Source: Solibacillus silvestris_B (GTDB lineage Bacteria; Bacillota; Bacilli; Bacillales_A; Planococcaceae). Taken from it: a stretch of 64,000 nt of DNA. Below, one piece after another: positions 32,105-41,334 of this stretch. The notes below the pieces were generated by a model that saw only the letters and a program-made list of their open reading frames with translations, did not search any database and was not told the origin of the DNA. Positions within the stretch are counted from its first letter, which is position 1, and every line of letters starts with the position of its first letter. The stretch lies in contig NZ_JBQCJW010000012.1 in assembly GCF_051967575.1 (NCBI RefSeq), positions 1 through 64,000 on the forward strand. Reading direction: 5' to 3'. A program made the translations under genes and the position numbers.

Positions 32105-33259
32105 TTATCTTGTTTCCGCTTTTTCGATAATTTCTTCCACTAGTTGCTTTTGGGCGAATTTCAATAATGCTTCCACAATGCGTTCCGATGCAAGTCCGTC
32201 TCCATAAGGGTTTGATGCATGGGCCATTGCTTCATAAGTCGCTTCGTTTGTTAAAAGCTCTTTCGCCATTGAATAAATTACTTCCTCATCTGTCCCTGCA
32301 AGCTTTAACGTTCCTGCTGCAATACCTTCCGGACGCTCGGTTGTATCGCGAAGTACTAATACAGGCTTCCCTAATGATGGCGCTTCTTCTTGCACGCCAC
32401 CTGAGTCCGTCAAAATCATAAATGAACGGGCCGCGAAATTATGGAAATCGAACACTTCCAACGGCTCGATTAAATGGACGCGCGGATTATCACCTAAAAT
32501 TTCGCTTGCGATTTCGCGAACGGCTGGATTCATATGCACCGGGTAGACAACTTGGATATCGTCATGCTCTTTTAACAGGCGCATAATCGCACGGAACATA
32601 TTGCGCATCGGCTCCCCAAGGTTTTCGCGACGGTGGGCAGTCAATAATATCATGCGGTCTGTCCCCATTTTTTCGATCACCGGGTGTGTATAATGTTCAA
32701 TGACCGTTGTTTTTAATGCATCGATCGCTGTATTTCCCGTTACAAAAATCGCTTCTGCCGGCTTATTTTCCTTTAATAAGTTAGCGCGGGATTGTTCTGT
32801 TGGCGCAAAATGCAAATCTGCCATTACGCCTGTTAATTGGCGGTTCATCTCTTCTGGATAAGGAGAATATTTTTGGCCTGTGCGCAATCCTGCTTCCACA
32901 TGCGCAATCGCAATTTGGTTGTAAAATGCAGCCAAGCTTCCGATAAATGTTGTCGCTGTGTCTCCATGCACTAATACGATATCTGGTTTTGCCTCTTTCA
33001 TTACACGATCCAGACCGATTAGCGCATTTGTTGCCACATCCACTAAAGTTTGTCGATCTTTCATAATGTTCAGGTCATAATTTGGTGTAATGTTGAATGT
33101 TTCCAATACTTGATCGAGCATTTGTCTATGCTGAGCCGTCACTGTCACAATCGATTCAATTTCTTCCGGATGCTTTTCCAGCTCCAACACAAGCGGGGCC
33201 ATTTTAATTGCTTCTGGACGCGTTCCAAAAATAGTCATAACTTTAAACTTTTTCGTCAT
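32105..33259 (-). CDS. mnaA: UDP-GlcNAc 2-epimerase (non-hydrolysing)
   Basis: 384 aa GT-B-fold enzyme converting UDP-GlcNAc to UDP-ManNAc. Landmarks: IFGTRPEAIKMAPLV at the start, VHGDTATTF, HVEAGLRT, LLTAHRRENLG, and DSGGVQEEAPSLGKPVLVLR. The second of two adjacent ATGs fits the AAGGAG site best. Placed between upp and atpI. It would supply TagA and WecC at 3.6-5.7 kb. Confidence 0.93.
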   Translation of the reverse strand: MTKKFKVMTIFGTRPEAIKMAPLVLELEKHPEEIESIVTVTAQHRQMLDQVLETFNITPNYDLNIMKDRQTLVDVATNALIGLDRVMKEAKPDIVLVHGDTATTFIGSLAAFYNQIAIAHVEAGLRTGQKYSPYPEEMNRQLTGVMADLHFAPTEQSRANLLKENKPAEAIFVTGNTAIDALKTTVIEHYTHPVIEKMGTDRMILLTAHRRENLGEPMRNMFRAIMRLLKEHDDIQVVYPVHMNPAVREIASEILGDNPRVHLIEPLEVFDFHNFAARSFMILTDSGGVQEEAPSLGKPVLVLRDTTERPEGIAAGTLKLAGTDEEVIYSMAKELLTNEATYEAMAHASNPYGDGLASERIVEALLKFAQKQLVEEIIEKAETR

Positions 33260-33314
33260 CATTCTTCTCCTTGTCTAATCTATAGTAGCGACTGTTCAAT
33301 ACTGCCGCTGTATA

Positions 33315-33350
33315 AGATAAAACGCCCGCAACTAGCGTACGGACGTCTCG
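33315..33350 (-). terminator. Terminator of upp
   Basis: ACGTCCGTAC / GTTGCGGGCGT stem followed by TTTTATC on the minus strand, between upp and mnaA. Confidence 0.7.
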
Positions 33351-33358
33351 TTTATTTA

Positions 33359-33988
33359 TTATTTTGTCCCGAATAAACGATCTCCGGCATCACCTAAGCC
33401 TGGTACGATATAGCCGTGGTCATCCAATTTTTCGTCTAAAGATGCAATGTAAATATCTACATCAGGGTGCAATTTTTGAATTTCTTCCACACCTTCTGGA
33501 GCTGCGATAAGGCACATGAATTTAATGCTTTTAGCACCGCGTTTTTTCAGTGAGTTGATCGCTTCAACAGCTGAACCACCCGTTGCCAGCATCGGGTCGA
33601 CAATAATGAAGTCGCGCTCTTCAACATCAGCAGGAAGTTTTGCGTAATATTCTACCGGCTTTAATGTTTCCGGGTCACGGTAAAGTCCGATATGCCCTAC
33701 TTTCGCTGCTGGGATTAGTTTTAATACGCCATCGACCATTCCGATACCCGCGCGCAAAATTGGCACGATTGCAATTTTCTTGCCTGATAGCACTTTTGCC
33801 TTTGCCTTCGTAACAGGTGTTTCCACTTCGATTTCTTCCAATGGCAATTCACGTGTAATTTCAAAAGCCATTAATGTTGCGACTTCATCAACTAACTCGC
33901 GGAATTCTTTCGTCCCTGTTTCTTTATCTCGAATATAAGTTAACTTATGTTGAATTAATGGGTGGTCAAATACGTATACTTTACTCAC
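33359..33988 (-). CDS. upp: Uracil phosphoribosyltransferase
   Basis: 209 aa pyrimidine-salvage enzyme: uracil + PRPP to UMP. N-terminus [24 protein letters not shown] loop [13 protein letters not shown], uracil-binding end [21 protein letters not shown] start at 33988 with a TTAGGAG site. In B. subtilis it lies between glyA and atpI; here mnaA and an EAL protein have been inserted on either side. Confidence 0.97.
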   Translation of the reverse strand: MSKVYVFDHPLIQHKLTYIRDKETGTKEFRELVDEVATLMAFEITRELPLEEIEVETPVTKAKAKVLSGKKIAIVPILRAGIGMVDGVLKLIPAAKVGHIGLYRDPETLKPVEYYAKLPADVEERDFIIVDPMLATGGSAVEAINSLKKRGAKSIKFMCLIAAPEGVEEIQKLHPDVDIYIASLDEKLDDHGYIVPGLGDAGDRLFGTK

Positions 33989-34097
33989 ATTGACATCTCC
34001 TAACTGTTGTTTATCTAAAATAGTATAACAGAAAATAAAGTCAACGAAAACTCTCACAGCAATGTTTTAAAAAACGTCTTATTTTAGGCAAAAAGTG

Positions 34098-34140
34098 AAA
34101 AAGGACATATATCTCACTAGGATTAGCGAGTATATGCCCA
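34098..34140 (-). terminator. Terminator of the EAL-domain gene
   Basis: GGCATATACTCGC / GTGAGATATATGTCC stem followed by TTTTTCAC on the minus strand. Confidence 0.75.
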
Positions 34141-34145
34141 TCTAT

Positions 34146-35969
34146 TCATTTTGTTCTTTTATTTTCCATGCGCAGCCGATCATATAGCTCGGTCGCTTCT
34201 TTAATCGGCAATGGCTTTGAAAAATAATATCCTTGTAAAACGTCACATCGGAGCTTTTTCAATATATCGGCTTGCTCCTGTGTCTCTACCCCCTCGGCTA
34301 CAACAACCATATCCAGCATATGCGCAATCCGGATAATGGATTTAACGATTGTTTGTGTAGCGAGCTCTTCAATCTTTTGTGAAAAGCTCTGGTCTATTTT
34401 CAGCTCGCAAAACGAAAACTTCTGTAAGTAGCTGAGTGACGAATAGCCTGTTCCAAAATCATCGACACTTGTGGTCATCCCCATTTCCCGAAGTTCTGTT
34501 AAAATCTTTTTAGCATAGTCAAAATCAACCAATCCCATATTTTCTGTAATCTCGATAATTAAAAAACCCGGATCCGCATAGTATTTGCTGATCAACTGCT
34601 TAAGTTCCTTTATGAATAACGGATGATAGAAATGATCAGGCGATATATTGATTGCGACTGGGACAATGCGTTTCCCTTCAAATTGTCGCTGCTGCTGCCA
34701 TTGCAGCACTTGCTCAAAAATTTGAAGCTCCAGCTCGCGGATCAAACCTGAACTTTCCGCTATTGGTATAAACTCTGCAGGTGAAACGAAGCCCAACTCA
34801 GGCGAAATCCACCTTGCCAGAGCTTCCATGCTCACAATCCGTCCTCGATGCAGCTCAAACTTCGGCTGGAAATACGCCTTGATCTCGTTGCGTTGGATCG
34901 CGGTTTTTAAATAATTCAATAAATTTAGTTCCCGTTCTAAATGCTGATTTGCTTGACCGATATAATAATTTGTATATGTACCGGACACTAATTTCGATTT
35001 CGTCAAAGCACTCTCGGCAAAACGGATCACATCATGATAAGAGCTCGAATGGTCAAATGGGGCGATACCGATTTTCAATGTAATGTAAATTTGTTTCCCG
35101 TCAATATAAAATGGATCATTGACAGCTTCAATAATAGATACTTTATATTTTGTATTTAATGGGTCGAACTTATCGGGTTTAAATATAATGAGCGACGAAC
35201 TCGTAAAGCGCGCGATTTCACTGTTTTTGCTTGCGGGTAAACGTTTTATGCGCGCACCCAATTCTTTTAATAATTTTTCCCCGGCTGGACGTCCATACAA
35301 TTCCACGATTTTCGAAAACTCCCCAGGCTCTACAATTTTTATTATGCCTGAATCATTTCGTTTTGTGTGCTCATCTATTAGCTTCAAAAATTGTGTGTAG
35401 CTGGGCAAATTCGTATGAGGGTCAATTAATGTAAGCCGTTCAATTTGATTTTGGGAAAGCTCAAGCTTATGTATAGTTTGAATGATTTTTTCGATTCTTT
35501 GCTCGAAACCACTTATGTTTATATGTTCGACCCTGTTCGATTGATAGTATATGACCAAAAAGCCGATCGCCTCTTTTTGCATTGTGTAGACAGGGATATA
35601 ATAGCAGGCATCACACCCATTTTCGATTGCTTCCATATAAAAATTTTGATGAAGCTTCAATGATTTCATTTCGCTAAAACATAGCGTTTTCTTTTGATTT
35701 AGGAGTTCTTCGTAAAAGCATCGTTCCTCATCAGATAAGAAATCTTTGTTATTAGCTGGATTATGTACGTAACTGGAAGACAAAATGAGAGGTATTTGAT
35801 TTTCTTTTATATACGTAAATGTGGAATACGTCGCATAAACAATATCAATTTCCCCGCATAAGCGCTTTACTTTTTCCGCGAAATTATTGTCTTCAACTAT
35901 AATTTCATTAATATTTTCAAAAAATTGAAGCATTTTCTCAATTTGCCCGCTCTTCTTCATACCCTCCAT
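34146..35969 (-). CDS. c-di-GMP phosphodiesterase: degenerate GGDEF plus EAL
   Basis: 607 aa cytosolic protein. Residues about 1-160 are GAF-like; 185-330 a GGDEF fold whose signature is replaced by FTSSSLIIF, so it should not make c-di-GMP; 350-605 an EAL domain with MEALARW, NISPDHF, EITEN, DDFGTGYSSL, KIDQSF and VAEGVET, all expected catalytic residues. Likely hydrolyses c-di-GMP under control of the N-terminal sensor. ATG at 35969 with an AAAGGTG site. It interrupts the usual glyA-upp neighbourhood and has its own terminator. Confidence 0.9.
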   Translation of the reverse strand: MEGMKKSGQIEKMLQFFENINEIIVEDNNFAEKVKRLCGEIDIVYATYSTFTYIKENQIPLILSSSYVHNPANNKDFLSDEERCFYEELLNQKKTLCFSEMKSLKLHQNFYMEAIENGCDACYYIPVYTMQKEAIGFLVIYYQSNRVEHINISGFEQRIEKIIQTIHKLELSQNQIERLTLIDPHTNLPSYTQFLKLIDEHTKRNDSGIIKIVEPGEFSKIVELYGRPAGEKLLKELGARIKRLPASKNSEIARFTSSSLIIFKPDKFDPLNTKYKVSIIEAVNDPFYIDGKQIYITLKIGIAPFDHSSSYHDVIRFAESALTKSKLVSGTYTNYYIGQANQHLERELNLLNYLKTAIQRNEIKAYFQPKFELHRGRIVSMEALARWISPELGFVSPAEFIPIAESSGLIRELELQIFEQVLQWQQQRQFEGKRIVPVAINISPDHFYHPLFIKELKQLISKYYADPGFLIIEITENMGLVDFDYAKKILTELREMGMTTSVDDFGTGYSSLSYLQKFSFCELKIDQSFSQKIEELATQTIVKSIIRIAHMLDMVVVAEGVETQEQADILKKLRCDVLQGYYFSKPLPIKEATELYDRLRMENKRTK

Positions 35970-36096
35970 TCGCAAAACACCTTTCTACTATTACTTTTTT
36001 ACCCATATATCACTAGAATTATCATAATCTACTATATCGCATAAATTCAATATATAAATATGAATATTTCGATATTTCGCCTTATAAAGTCCTAGT

Positions 36097-36138
36097 AAAA
36101 AGCCTTTCCATCTATAAAAATATAGACAAAAAGGCTTG
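36097..36138 (-). terminator. Terminator of glyA
   Basis: AAGCCTTT / AAAGGCTT stem with an AT-rich inner part, followed by TTTTT on the minus strand. Confidence 0.8.
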
Positions 36139-36145
36139 AAATTGT

Positions 36146-37390
36146 TTAAGCGTATAAAGGATATTTTGCTGTTAAAGCTTCGACGCGTTTACGGGCTTCT
36201 TCTTTCACCGCTGTATCTTCGTGGTTTTTAAGAACAAGCGCCATGATTTTTCCTACTTCAATAACATCCTCTTCCTTGAAACCACGGGAAGTTACCGCAG
36301 CTGTACCTACACGGATTCCTGATGTTACGAATGGAGATTCTGTATCGAATGGAATTGTGTTTTTGTTCGTTGTAATCGCCACTTCATCCAGTACATGCTC
36401 AGCAACTTTCCCTGTTAAGCCTAAAGACTTTACATTTAATAGAAGTAAATGGTTGTCTGTACCGCCTGATACGATTTCAACGCCTTCCTCCATTAGCGAT
36501 TTTGCTAATGCAGCAGCATTTGCTTTAATTTGTTTTGCATAGTCTTTGAACTCCGGTTGCAGAGCTTCGCCAAATGACACTGCTTTTGCAGCGATGACAT
36601 GCATTAATGGCCCGCCTTGAATACCCGGGAATACAGATTTATTTAATTCTTTTTCCCATTTTTCATCATTTGTCAAAATCATGCCGCCACGAGGACCGCG
36701 CAATGTTTTATGTGTTGTTGTCGTAACAAAATCCGCATATGGCACTGGGTTTTGGTGTTCGCCAGCAGCTACAAGGCCGGCGATATGCGCCATATCCACC
36801 ATAAAGTATGCCCCTACTTCATCCGCGATTTCACGGAACTTTGCGAAGTCGATCGCGCGCGGGTAGGCAGATGCGCCTGCAACGATTAATTTTGGTTTTG
36901 AATCCAATGCTTTTTGACGAACATCTTCATAGTCAATCAAATTTGTATCTTCTGTCACACCGTACTCTACAAAGTTATAAAGAATACCAGAGAAGTTAAC
37001 CGGTGAACCGTGTGTTAAGTGACCGCCGTGTGATAAGTTCATGCCAAGCACTGTATCGCCCGGTTTTAAAATTGTATGGTAAACCGCCATATTTGCTTGT
37101 GCGCCTGAGTGAGGCTGTACATTGACATAAGCTGCACCGAATAACTCTTTAGCACGGTCGCGCGCGATATTTTCCACTACGTCTACATGTTCACAGCCGC
37201 CATAGTAGCGTTTGCCTGGATAACCTTCAGCATATTTATTTGTAAGGTATGAGCCTTGCGCTTCCATTACAGCTTCTGATACGAAGTTTTCCGATGCGAT
37301 CAGTTCGATGTTTGTATTTTGACGTTTTTTCTCCAATAGAATTGCGTCCAGGATTGCCTTGTCTTGTCCTGCTAACTTTTCAAATGCCAT
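36146..37390 (-). CDS. glyA: Serine hydroxymethyltransferase
   Basis: 414 aa PLP enzyme interconverting serine and glycine with tetrahydrofolate, the main one-carbon source. [10 protein letters not shown] near the start, PLP lysine in [14 protein letters not shown], and [14 protein letters not shown] at 37390 with AGGAGG. Directly follows ywlG, as in B. subtilis. Confidence 0.98.
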   Translation of the reverse strand: MAFEKLAGQDKAILDAILLEKKRQNTNIELIASENFVSEAVMEAQGSYLTNKYAEGYPGKRYYGGCEHVDVVENIARDRAKELFGAAYVNVQPHSGAQANMAVYHTILKPGDTVLGMNLSHGGHLTHGSPVNFSGILYNFVEYGVTEDTNLIDYEDVRQKALDSKPKLIVAGASAYPRAIDFAKFREIADEVGAYFMVDMAHIAGLVAAGEHQNPVPYADFVTTTTHKTLRGPRGGMILTNDEKWEKELNKSVFPGIQGGPLMHVIAAKAVSFGEALQPEFKDYAKQIKANAAALAKSLMEEGVEIVSGGTDNHLLLLNVKSLGLTGKVAEHVLDEVAITTNKNTIPFDTESPFVTSGIRVGTAAVTSRGFKEEDVIEVGKIMALVLKNHEDTAVKEEARKRVEALTAKYPLYA

Positions 37391-37460
37391 TTTTATAATC
37401 CTCCTAAATTTTGTTCCGGATATTGCCGGAGTTTCCAATTCAAAATGATGTTATGTAACG

Positions 37461-38015
37461 TTAAGGCGTTACTATATATTGTGCACGTTCGCCGCCGATA
37501 AGCTTTGGACGTGTTGTTGCCAATGTGATGACTGCATCGCCTAAATGTTTCACAGATGTTCGAACAGGGACTGCTACAGCTTTTAAATGCATGCCGATTA
37601 ACGTTTGGCCGATATCGATGCCGAAATGTGCCTGGATTGCTTCAATAACTACCGGCTCGTTCATTTGCGAAAAAGCGTATGCGGACATGGAACCGCCTGC
37701 AGTACGAACCGGAACGACCGAAACAGGTTCTAATTGGTACTTTTTAGCGGCAGCAGACTCAAGCGTTAATGCTCGATTAATATGCTCGCAACCTTGGAAA
37801 ACTAAATAAATATTATGCCTTTGTGCAAATTTTGAGAATTCTTCATATAGAATTTGCGCGACATCGAGGGCCCCGGCTGTCCCGATTTTTTCGCCCATAA
37901 CTTCCGACGTGGAACAGCCGACCACAAATAACTGATCTTCGCTAAACTTCACTTGCTGCTCAAATTCATATAATGCCTGTGCTAAATCATTTCGCAAATC
38001 GTGCAAGTTTGTCAT
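37461..38015 (-). CDS. ywlG: YwlG family protein (UPF0340)
   Basis: 184 aa. Conserved segments: LFVVGCSTSEVMGEKIGTAG near the N-terminus, VFQGCEHINRAL, and HFGIDIGQTLIGMHLKAVAV. Family function is not established. ATG at 38015 follows AAAGGGTGAT; an in-frame GTG at 38033 overlaps the rpiB stop by 4 nt and could allow coupling. Between rpiB and glyA as in B. subtilis. Confidence 0.88.
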   Translation of the reverse strand: MTNLHDLRNDLAQALYEFEQQVKFSEDQLFVVGCSTSEVMGEKIGTAGALDVAQILYEEFSKFAQRHNIYLVFQGCEHINRALTLESAAAKKYQLEPVSVVPVRTAGGSMSAYAFSQMNEPVVIEAIQAHFGIDIGQTLIGMHLKAVAVPVRTSVKHLGDAVITLATTRPKLIGGERAQYIVTP

Positions 38016-38029
38016 CAGATCACCCTTTG

Positions 38030-38470
38030 TCACCCTTCTTCAATTTCGGTAATTTTTTCAACACGGCGAATATGACGTCCGCCTTCGAATTCTGTATTTA
38101 GCCAAGTTGCAACGATTTCCCGCGCTAAACCGGGTCCTATTACACGCTCACCCATCGCCAAAATATTGGAGTCATTATGGCAACGTGTCGCTTTTGCCGA
38201 AAATACATCATGTACAAGTGCACAACGAATCCCTTTAAACTTATTCGCAGCGATCGAAATCCCGATGCCTGTGCCGCAAATTAATATACCTCGATCAAAT
38301 TCGCCTGCTGCCACACGTTCTGCAACGGGACGGGCATAATCTGGATAATCGACTGAATCGTCTGTTTGCGGGCCAAAATCTTCATAGCTTATCGCCAGTT
38401 CATCTAATAGTGACATAATTTCTTTACGTAAATTATTTCCGCCATGGTCGGAAGAAATCGCAATTTTCAT
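38030..38470 (-). CDS. rpiB: Ribose-5-phosphate isomerase B
   Basis: 146 aa RpiB/LacA/LacB-type isomerase of the pentose phosphate pathway. SSDHGGNNLR at the start, catalytic Cys in LICGTGIGISIAANK, and HNDSNILAMGERVIG. AAGGAGGG site. Equivalent to B. subtilis ywlF. Probably an operon with ywlG and glyA. A galactose-6-phosphate isomerase subunit is less likely because no paired lacA/lacB gene is present. Confidence 0.92.
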   Translation of the reverse strand: MKIAISSDHGGNNLRKEIMSLLDELAISYEDFGPQTDDSVDYPDYARPVAERVAAGEFDRGILICGTGIGISIAANKFKGIRCALVHDVFSAKATRCHNDSNILAMGERVIGPGLAREIVATWLNTEFEGGRHIRRVEKITEIEEG

Positions 38471-38740
38471 GAAGGTCCCTCCTTGCCTTTTCTATTTTCA
38501 TTTATATTCATCAACAGTGTACCATTTATTGCATCAGAATGACACGTATTTTCCGTAGAAGTTTTAAAAATTATATGTTAAACACGAATATTAAACTGGA
38601 TAAGCTATATATCGTTAGTTTTTTATAGCTATTTTATTGTTTTTTAAAAGTTATTGTACGGAATTCCCCCTTTTTCTAAATCCGCCTATTTTCTGCTGTA
38701 ATACTGCCTAAACAACACTTTATTAAAAAATCCGGATAAC
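38471..38740. other. Gene-free gap upstream of rpiB
   Basis: About 270 bp (320 with the adjoining terminator) of AT-rich sequence before rpiB. The arginine-phosphatase and ywlC/D genes that follow in B. subtilis are absent from here, so this marks the end of the conserved block. No element recognised. Confidence 0.5.
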
Positions 38741-38783
38741 AAAAAGGGGTGTGCTAAAGATCAAAAGCCTTTAGCACACCCTC
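38741..38783 (-). terminator. Terminator of the cytochrome c gene
   Basis: Near-perfect stem AGGGTGTGCTAAAG / CTTTAGCACACCCC followed by TTTTTG on the minus strand. Confidence 0.92.
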
Positions 38784-38791
38784 TTAAATAT

Positions 38792-39139
38792 TTATTGTAG
38801 TGATAAAATATAGTCGGCTACTACTTCTTCTTCGCCTTTTGCAGTACCTGGTGGCATTGTACCCTTACCATTGACTAATACATCAATAATCTCTTCTCTT
38901 GATAACGAAAGTTTTGTTAAGTCAGGTCCCATTGCGCCTGTCAAATCTCCTCCATGACAATTAATACAGCTGGAATTTACTACTTTTTCCCCTTCTGAAA
39001 CATCTGTCGTTCCAGCAGAGTCTGTTGATTCAGCAGGTGTTGAACTTGTTGTGCCGGTATCCGCTTCCTCAGCATCTCCACATGCTGCCAATCCTGCTAC
39101 AATTACACCCATTAATAACCAATACTTCATTTTTTTCAA
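38792..39139 (-). CDS. Lipoprotein cytochrome c (c551-like)
   Basis: 115 aa. N-terminus KKMKYWLLMGVIVAGLAAC is a lipoprotein signal with lipobox LAAC. A Ser/Thr/Glu-rich linker leads to a mono-heme domain: CINCHGG binds heme and the Met of GTMPPG is the sixth ligand. Resembles CccB, the membrane-anchored c551 that feeds cytochrome caa3 oxidase. TTG start with GGGGGG; ATG at 39130 is possible. Stand-alone transcript. No oxidase genes are in the window. Confidence 0.88.
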   Translation of the reverse strand: MKKMKYWLLMGVIVAGLAACGDAEEADTGTTSSTPAESTDSAGTTDVSEGEKVVNSSCINCHGGDLTGAMGPDLTKLSLSREEIIDVLVNGKGTMPPGTAKGEEEVVADYILSLQ

Positions 39140-39358
39140 AATGGATCCCCCCATGATTAATTAATATACGGCAATATAGTTCCATACCCTACTAACTTCA
39201 ACATGAAACGACATAAACCTTCAAATATTTGTAAATGAAGGAGTTTCCGCTTATTTAACATGTTTTCTAGTATTAAGCGACGGAATATTGACCACATCAA
39301 TTAAACACGGAGTGCGATTTGGCTACTAATATGTCAAATATATATAATCCGCCCCCCA

Positions 39359-40210
39359 TTATTTTTTAATATGCTGCCCTGCTGTCTCGTTCACAAATGC
39401 CCCAAAGTTTTCAAGCTCCTCAATATACGGATTGTGATTGGACTTTTCAAATACCGTTAAATGCGCATGAGGGATCAGTTTTGCAATTTCATATGTAAAT
39501 TCAATCGGACATTGCGCATCAAAGCGTCCGCCGAATACAAAGGTCGGAATTGTAATGTTTGCCAATGCCGCACGAACATCATAGTTTTTCACTTCCACTT
39601 TTCTGAAATAATCAAGCGCTTTGCCATTTGTTTTCCCGCTATTCGGCAATGTCAGCGCAAGCTTTAATTTTTCCTCATCATAATATGACATCAATGCCCA
39701 TTCATACGATAGCTTTTGGCGCTCTTCCACTGTTGTAGCTGAGTTATTCAACAATTCCATAATTTCTATGATGCGCGCAAAATTTGCATTGTCCACACAG
39801 TACATACTTTCAGGATGACTCGCATAATCCTTACTCGCCGCAGTGCAGCCCGCGATCACCTTCGTTAAGGAATGGGGCGTTAAAACAGCGTATTGCAATG
39901 CAAGCATACCACCTGTGGAATGCCCTCCAAATGCCCATTTTTCAAAGCCCAGCGCCTCTCGAATTGCCTCCAGATCTAGAATGATTTCCGAAAAGGCCAT
40001 TTGTTCATCCGTTGCAACTGGCGAAGAATCCCCTGCGCCCCGCACATTGATTAAAAACACCTCATAATGCTCAGTAAACGGATTTGCGAACAGATTGCCA
40101 CGCGCATCAAATTGTAAAAAATAGTGCGTGATCGCTAGCGGTGCGCCTTGCCCTTTCGAAAAGAATTCAAATGTTCCGCGCTTTGTTTCAATAATATGCT
40201 GTTTCCACAT
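39359..40210 (-). CDS. Alpha/beta hydrolase
   Basis: 283 aa. Nucleophile elbow GGHSTGG (Ser near 99), catalytic Asp in FGGRFDAQCP and His in KSNHNPYIEE. N-terminus reads INVRGAGDSSP, as in proline iminopeptidase and related peptidase family S33 enzymes. Cytosolic, no signal peptide. GAGGGCGAACG site before ATG. Precise substrate cannot be told; esterase and aminopeptidase activity are both possible. Confidence 0.87.
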   Translation of the reverse strand: MWKQHIIETKRGTFEFFSKGQGAPLAITHYFLQFDARGNLFANPFTEHYEVFLINVRGAGDSSPVATDEQMAFSEIILDLEAIREALGFEKWAFGGHSTGGMLALQYAVLTPHSLTKVIAGCTAASKDYASHPESMYCVDNANFARIIEIMELLNNSATTVEERQKLSYEWALMSYYDEEKLKLALTLPNSGKTNGKALDYFRKVEVKNYDVRAALANITIPTFVFGGRFDAQCPIEFTYEIAKLIPHAHLTVFEKSNHNPYIEELENFGAFVNETAGQHIKK

Positions 40211-40251
40211 ACGTTCGCCCTCTTTTCATAAAATATTATGCCACGACAATA

Positions 40252-40773
40252 CTAAAGCTTTTCCAGTACAGCATCCACGCTGTTCCACACATATATTTCT
40301 TCATCAACCGTCACCCCATCAAACTTTATGTGAATTGTTTTAACATATTGGGCACCGTAGTATTTGTAAAATTCACGTGCTTTATTGTCTGCCAGTACAT
40401 CGACATACACTTTGTGGAAGCCCTGTTCTTTAAATGTTTGCATCATTTGCTTTAACAGAAGCTTGCCAACACCTTTACCTTGCCATTGTTCCAATAAATA
40501 AATGGCCGATAAATCCGTTGCGCCCTGTTCTGTATTCGTGTCGCGTTTTTCCCCTACAACAAACCCGATTATTTTATTTTCATCTGTTTCCGCGACATAA
40601 ACCGTTCCCGCCGGATTCGCCATATTATTTTCCCAAAGTGTTGTCCGCTGTTCGTAACTAAGCTTGTCCAAAAAGTTTTGCGGAATAATTCCTTTATACG
40701 TTGTCCGCCAGCTGTCGACATGGACTTTGGCGATATTTTCTGCATCTTCCATTTCCGCTTTTCGAATAATCAT
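40252..40773 (-). CDS. GNAT-family N-acetyltransferase
   Basis: 173 aa. IIRKAEMEDAENIAKVH start, acetyl-CoA loop LEQWQGKGVGKLLLK, and FYKYYGAQYVKT end of the GNAT fold. Complete. Substrate unknown. ATG at 40773 with GGGAGGG. A 21-bp-period repeat lies upstream of it. Confidence 0.88.
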   Translation of the reverse strand: MIIRKAEMEDAENIAKVHVDSWRTTYKGIIPQNFLDKLSYEQRTTLWENNMANPAGTVYVAETDENKIIGFVVGEKRDTNTEQGATDLSAIYLLEQWQGKGVGKLLLKQMMQTFKEQGFHKVYVDVLADNKAREFYKYYGAQYVKTIHIKFDGVTVDEEIYVWNSVDAVLEKL

Positions 40774-40931
40774 GTTCACATCCCTCCCCTTTCCGCTATT
40801 ATCTCATTATTCTGAAACTATTGCATATAGGATTAATTCAGTTTGCGGATAAAAATTGCGCGATTTCCGTTCGATTTGAACAGTAAGTGCCTTGTTTCAA
40901 TATTTTCTCAGTCAGCCGGCTTGAGAAAATA

Positions 40932-41065
40932 TAATCCTCGATAAGAGGCAGGTAATCCTCGCTATGCACAGGATAATCGCCAATCGTGTTCTTTTAATCT
41001 TCACTTGGTAGAATATAATTCTTAGTTGCGGCCATATAATACTCAGTTTCAGATTATAATCGCCA
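40932..41065. repeat. Second 21-bp-period array (TAATC anchor)
   Basis: TAATC/TAATT/TAATA anchors at 40932, 40953, 40974, 40995, 41016, 41037 and 41057: five exact 21-bp steps and one of 20. Intervening sequence is diverged; GCCAATC occurs in units 3 and 7. Same period as the array at 21.3-22.1 kb but a different anchor. Sits between the glsA and GNAT genes. Confidence 0.75.
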
Positions 41066-41111
41066 ATCAGGAAAAATTTGGATCTCTGATTTTACAGAGT
41101 ATCCCATATCA

Positions 41112-41175
41112 TATTTAGTTGCACAATCAATGACTCAGCAATGGATATGAGACTTTTCATTTTTATACAATTATA
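41112..41175. repeat. Dispersed relic repeat, copy B
   Basis: Partner of 6232-6290: TCATATTTAGTTGCACAAT, then ATGGATATGA and CTTTTCA in the same order. On the minus strand it encodes a short open frame MKSLISIAESLIVQLNM plus five codons. Lies directly beside a palindrome pair (41181-41265). Confidence 0.5.
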
Positions 41176-41180
41176 GAATG

Positions 41181-41265
41181 CATAAGCGGAATTTCTCCGT
41201 CTATTCATCAAATAGGGCGCTTACTATAATCTCACAACGGTAATGGGTGGAATTCTCCTAAAATG
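41181..41265. repeat. Palindrome pair of the composite-element family
   Basis: ATAAGCGGAATTTCTCCGTC at 41182 equals unit 2 of the four-palindrome element in reverse; a weaker unit (AATGGGTGGAATTCTCC) starts near 41241, about 60 bp on, matching the 61-bp spacing of the larger copies. Confidence 0.6.
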
Positions 41266-41293
41266 GCGTGTTTATAAATTGCTCAGCAAGCAC

Positions 41294-41323
41294 AAAAGCC
41301 TGCTCATTCCCCTTGAGCAGGCT
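41294..41323 (-). terminator. Terminator of glsA
   Basis: AGCCTGCTCA / TGAGCAGGCT stem with GGGGA-type loop and TTTTG tail on the minus strand. Confidence 0.85.
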
Positions 41324-41334
41324 GAAGTTCTCTG

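Noticed and set aside
37391..37460. Glycine or SAM riboswitch before glyA
   Set aside because: The gap is only 70 nt and shows no conserved aptamer core.
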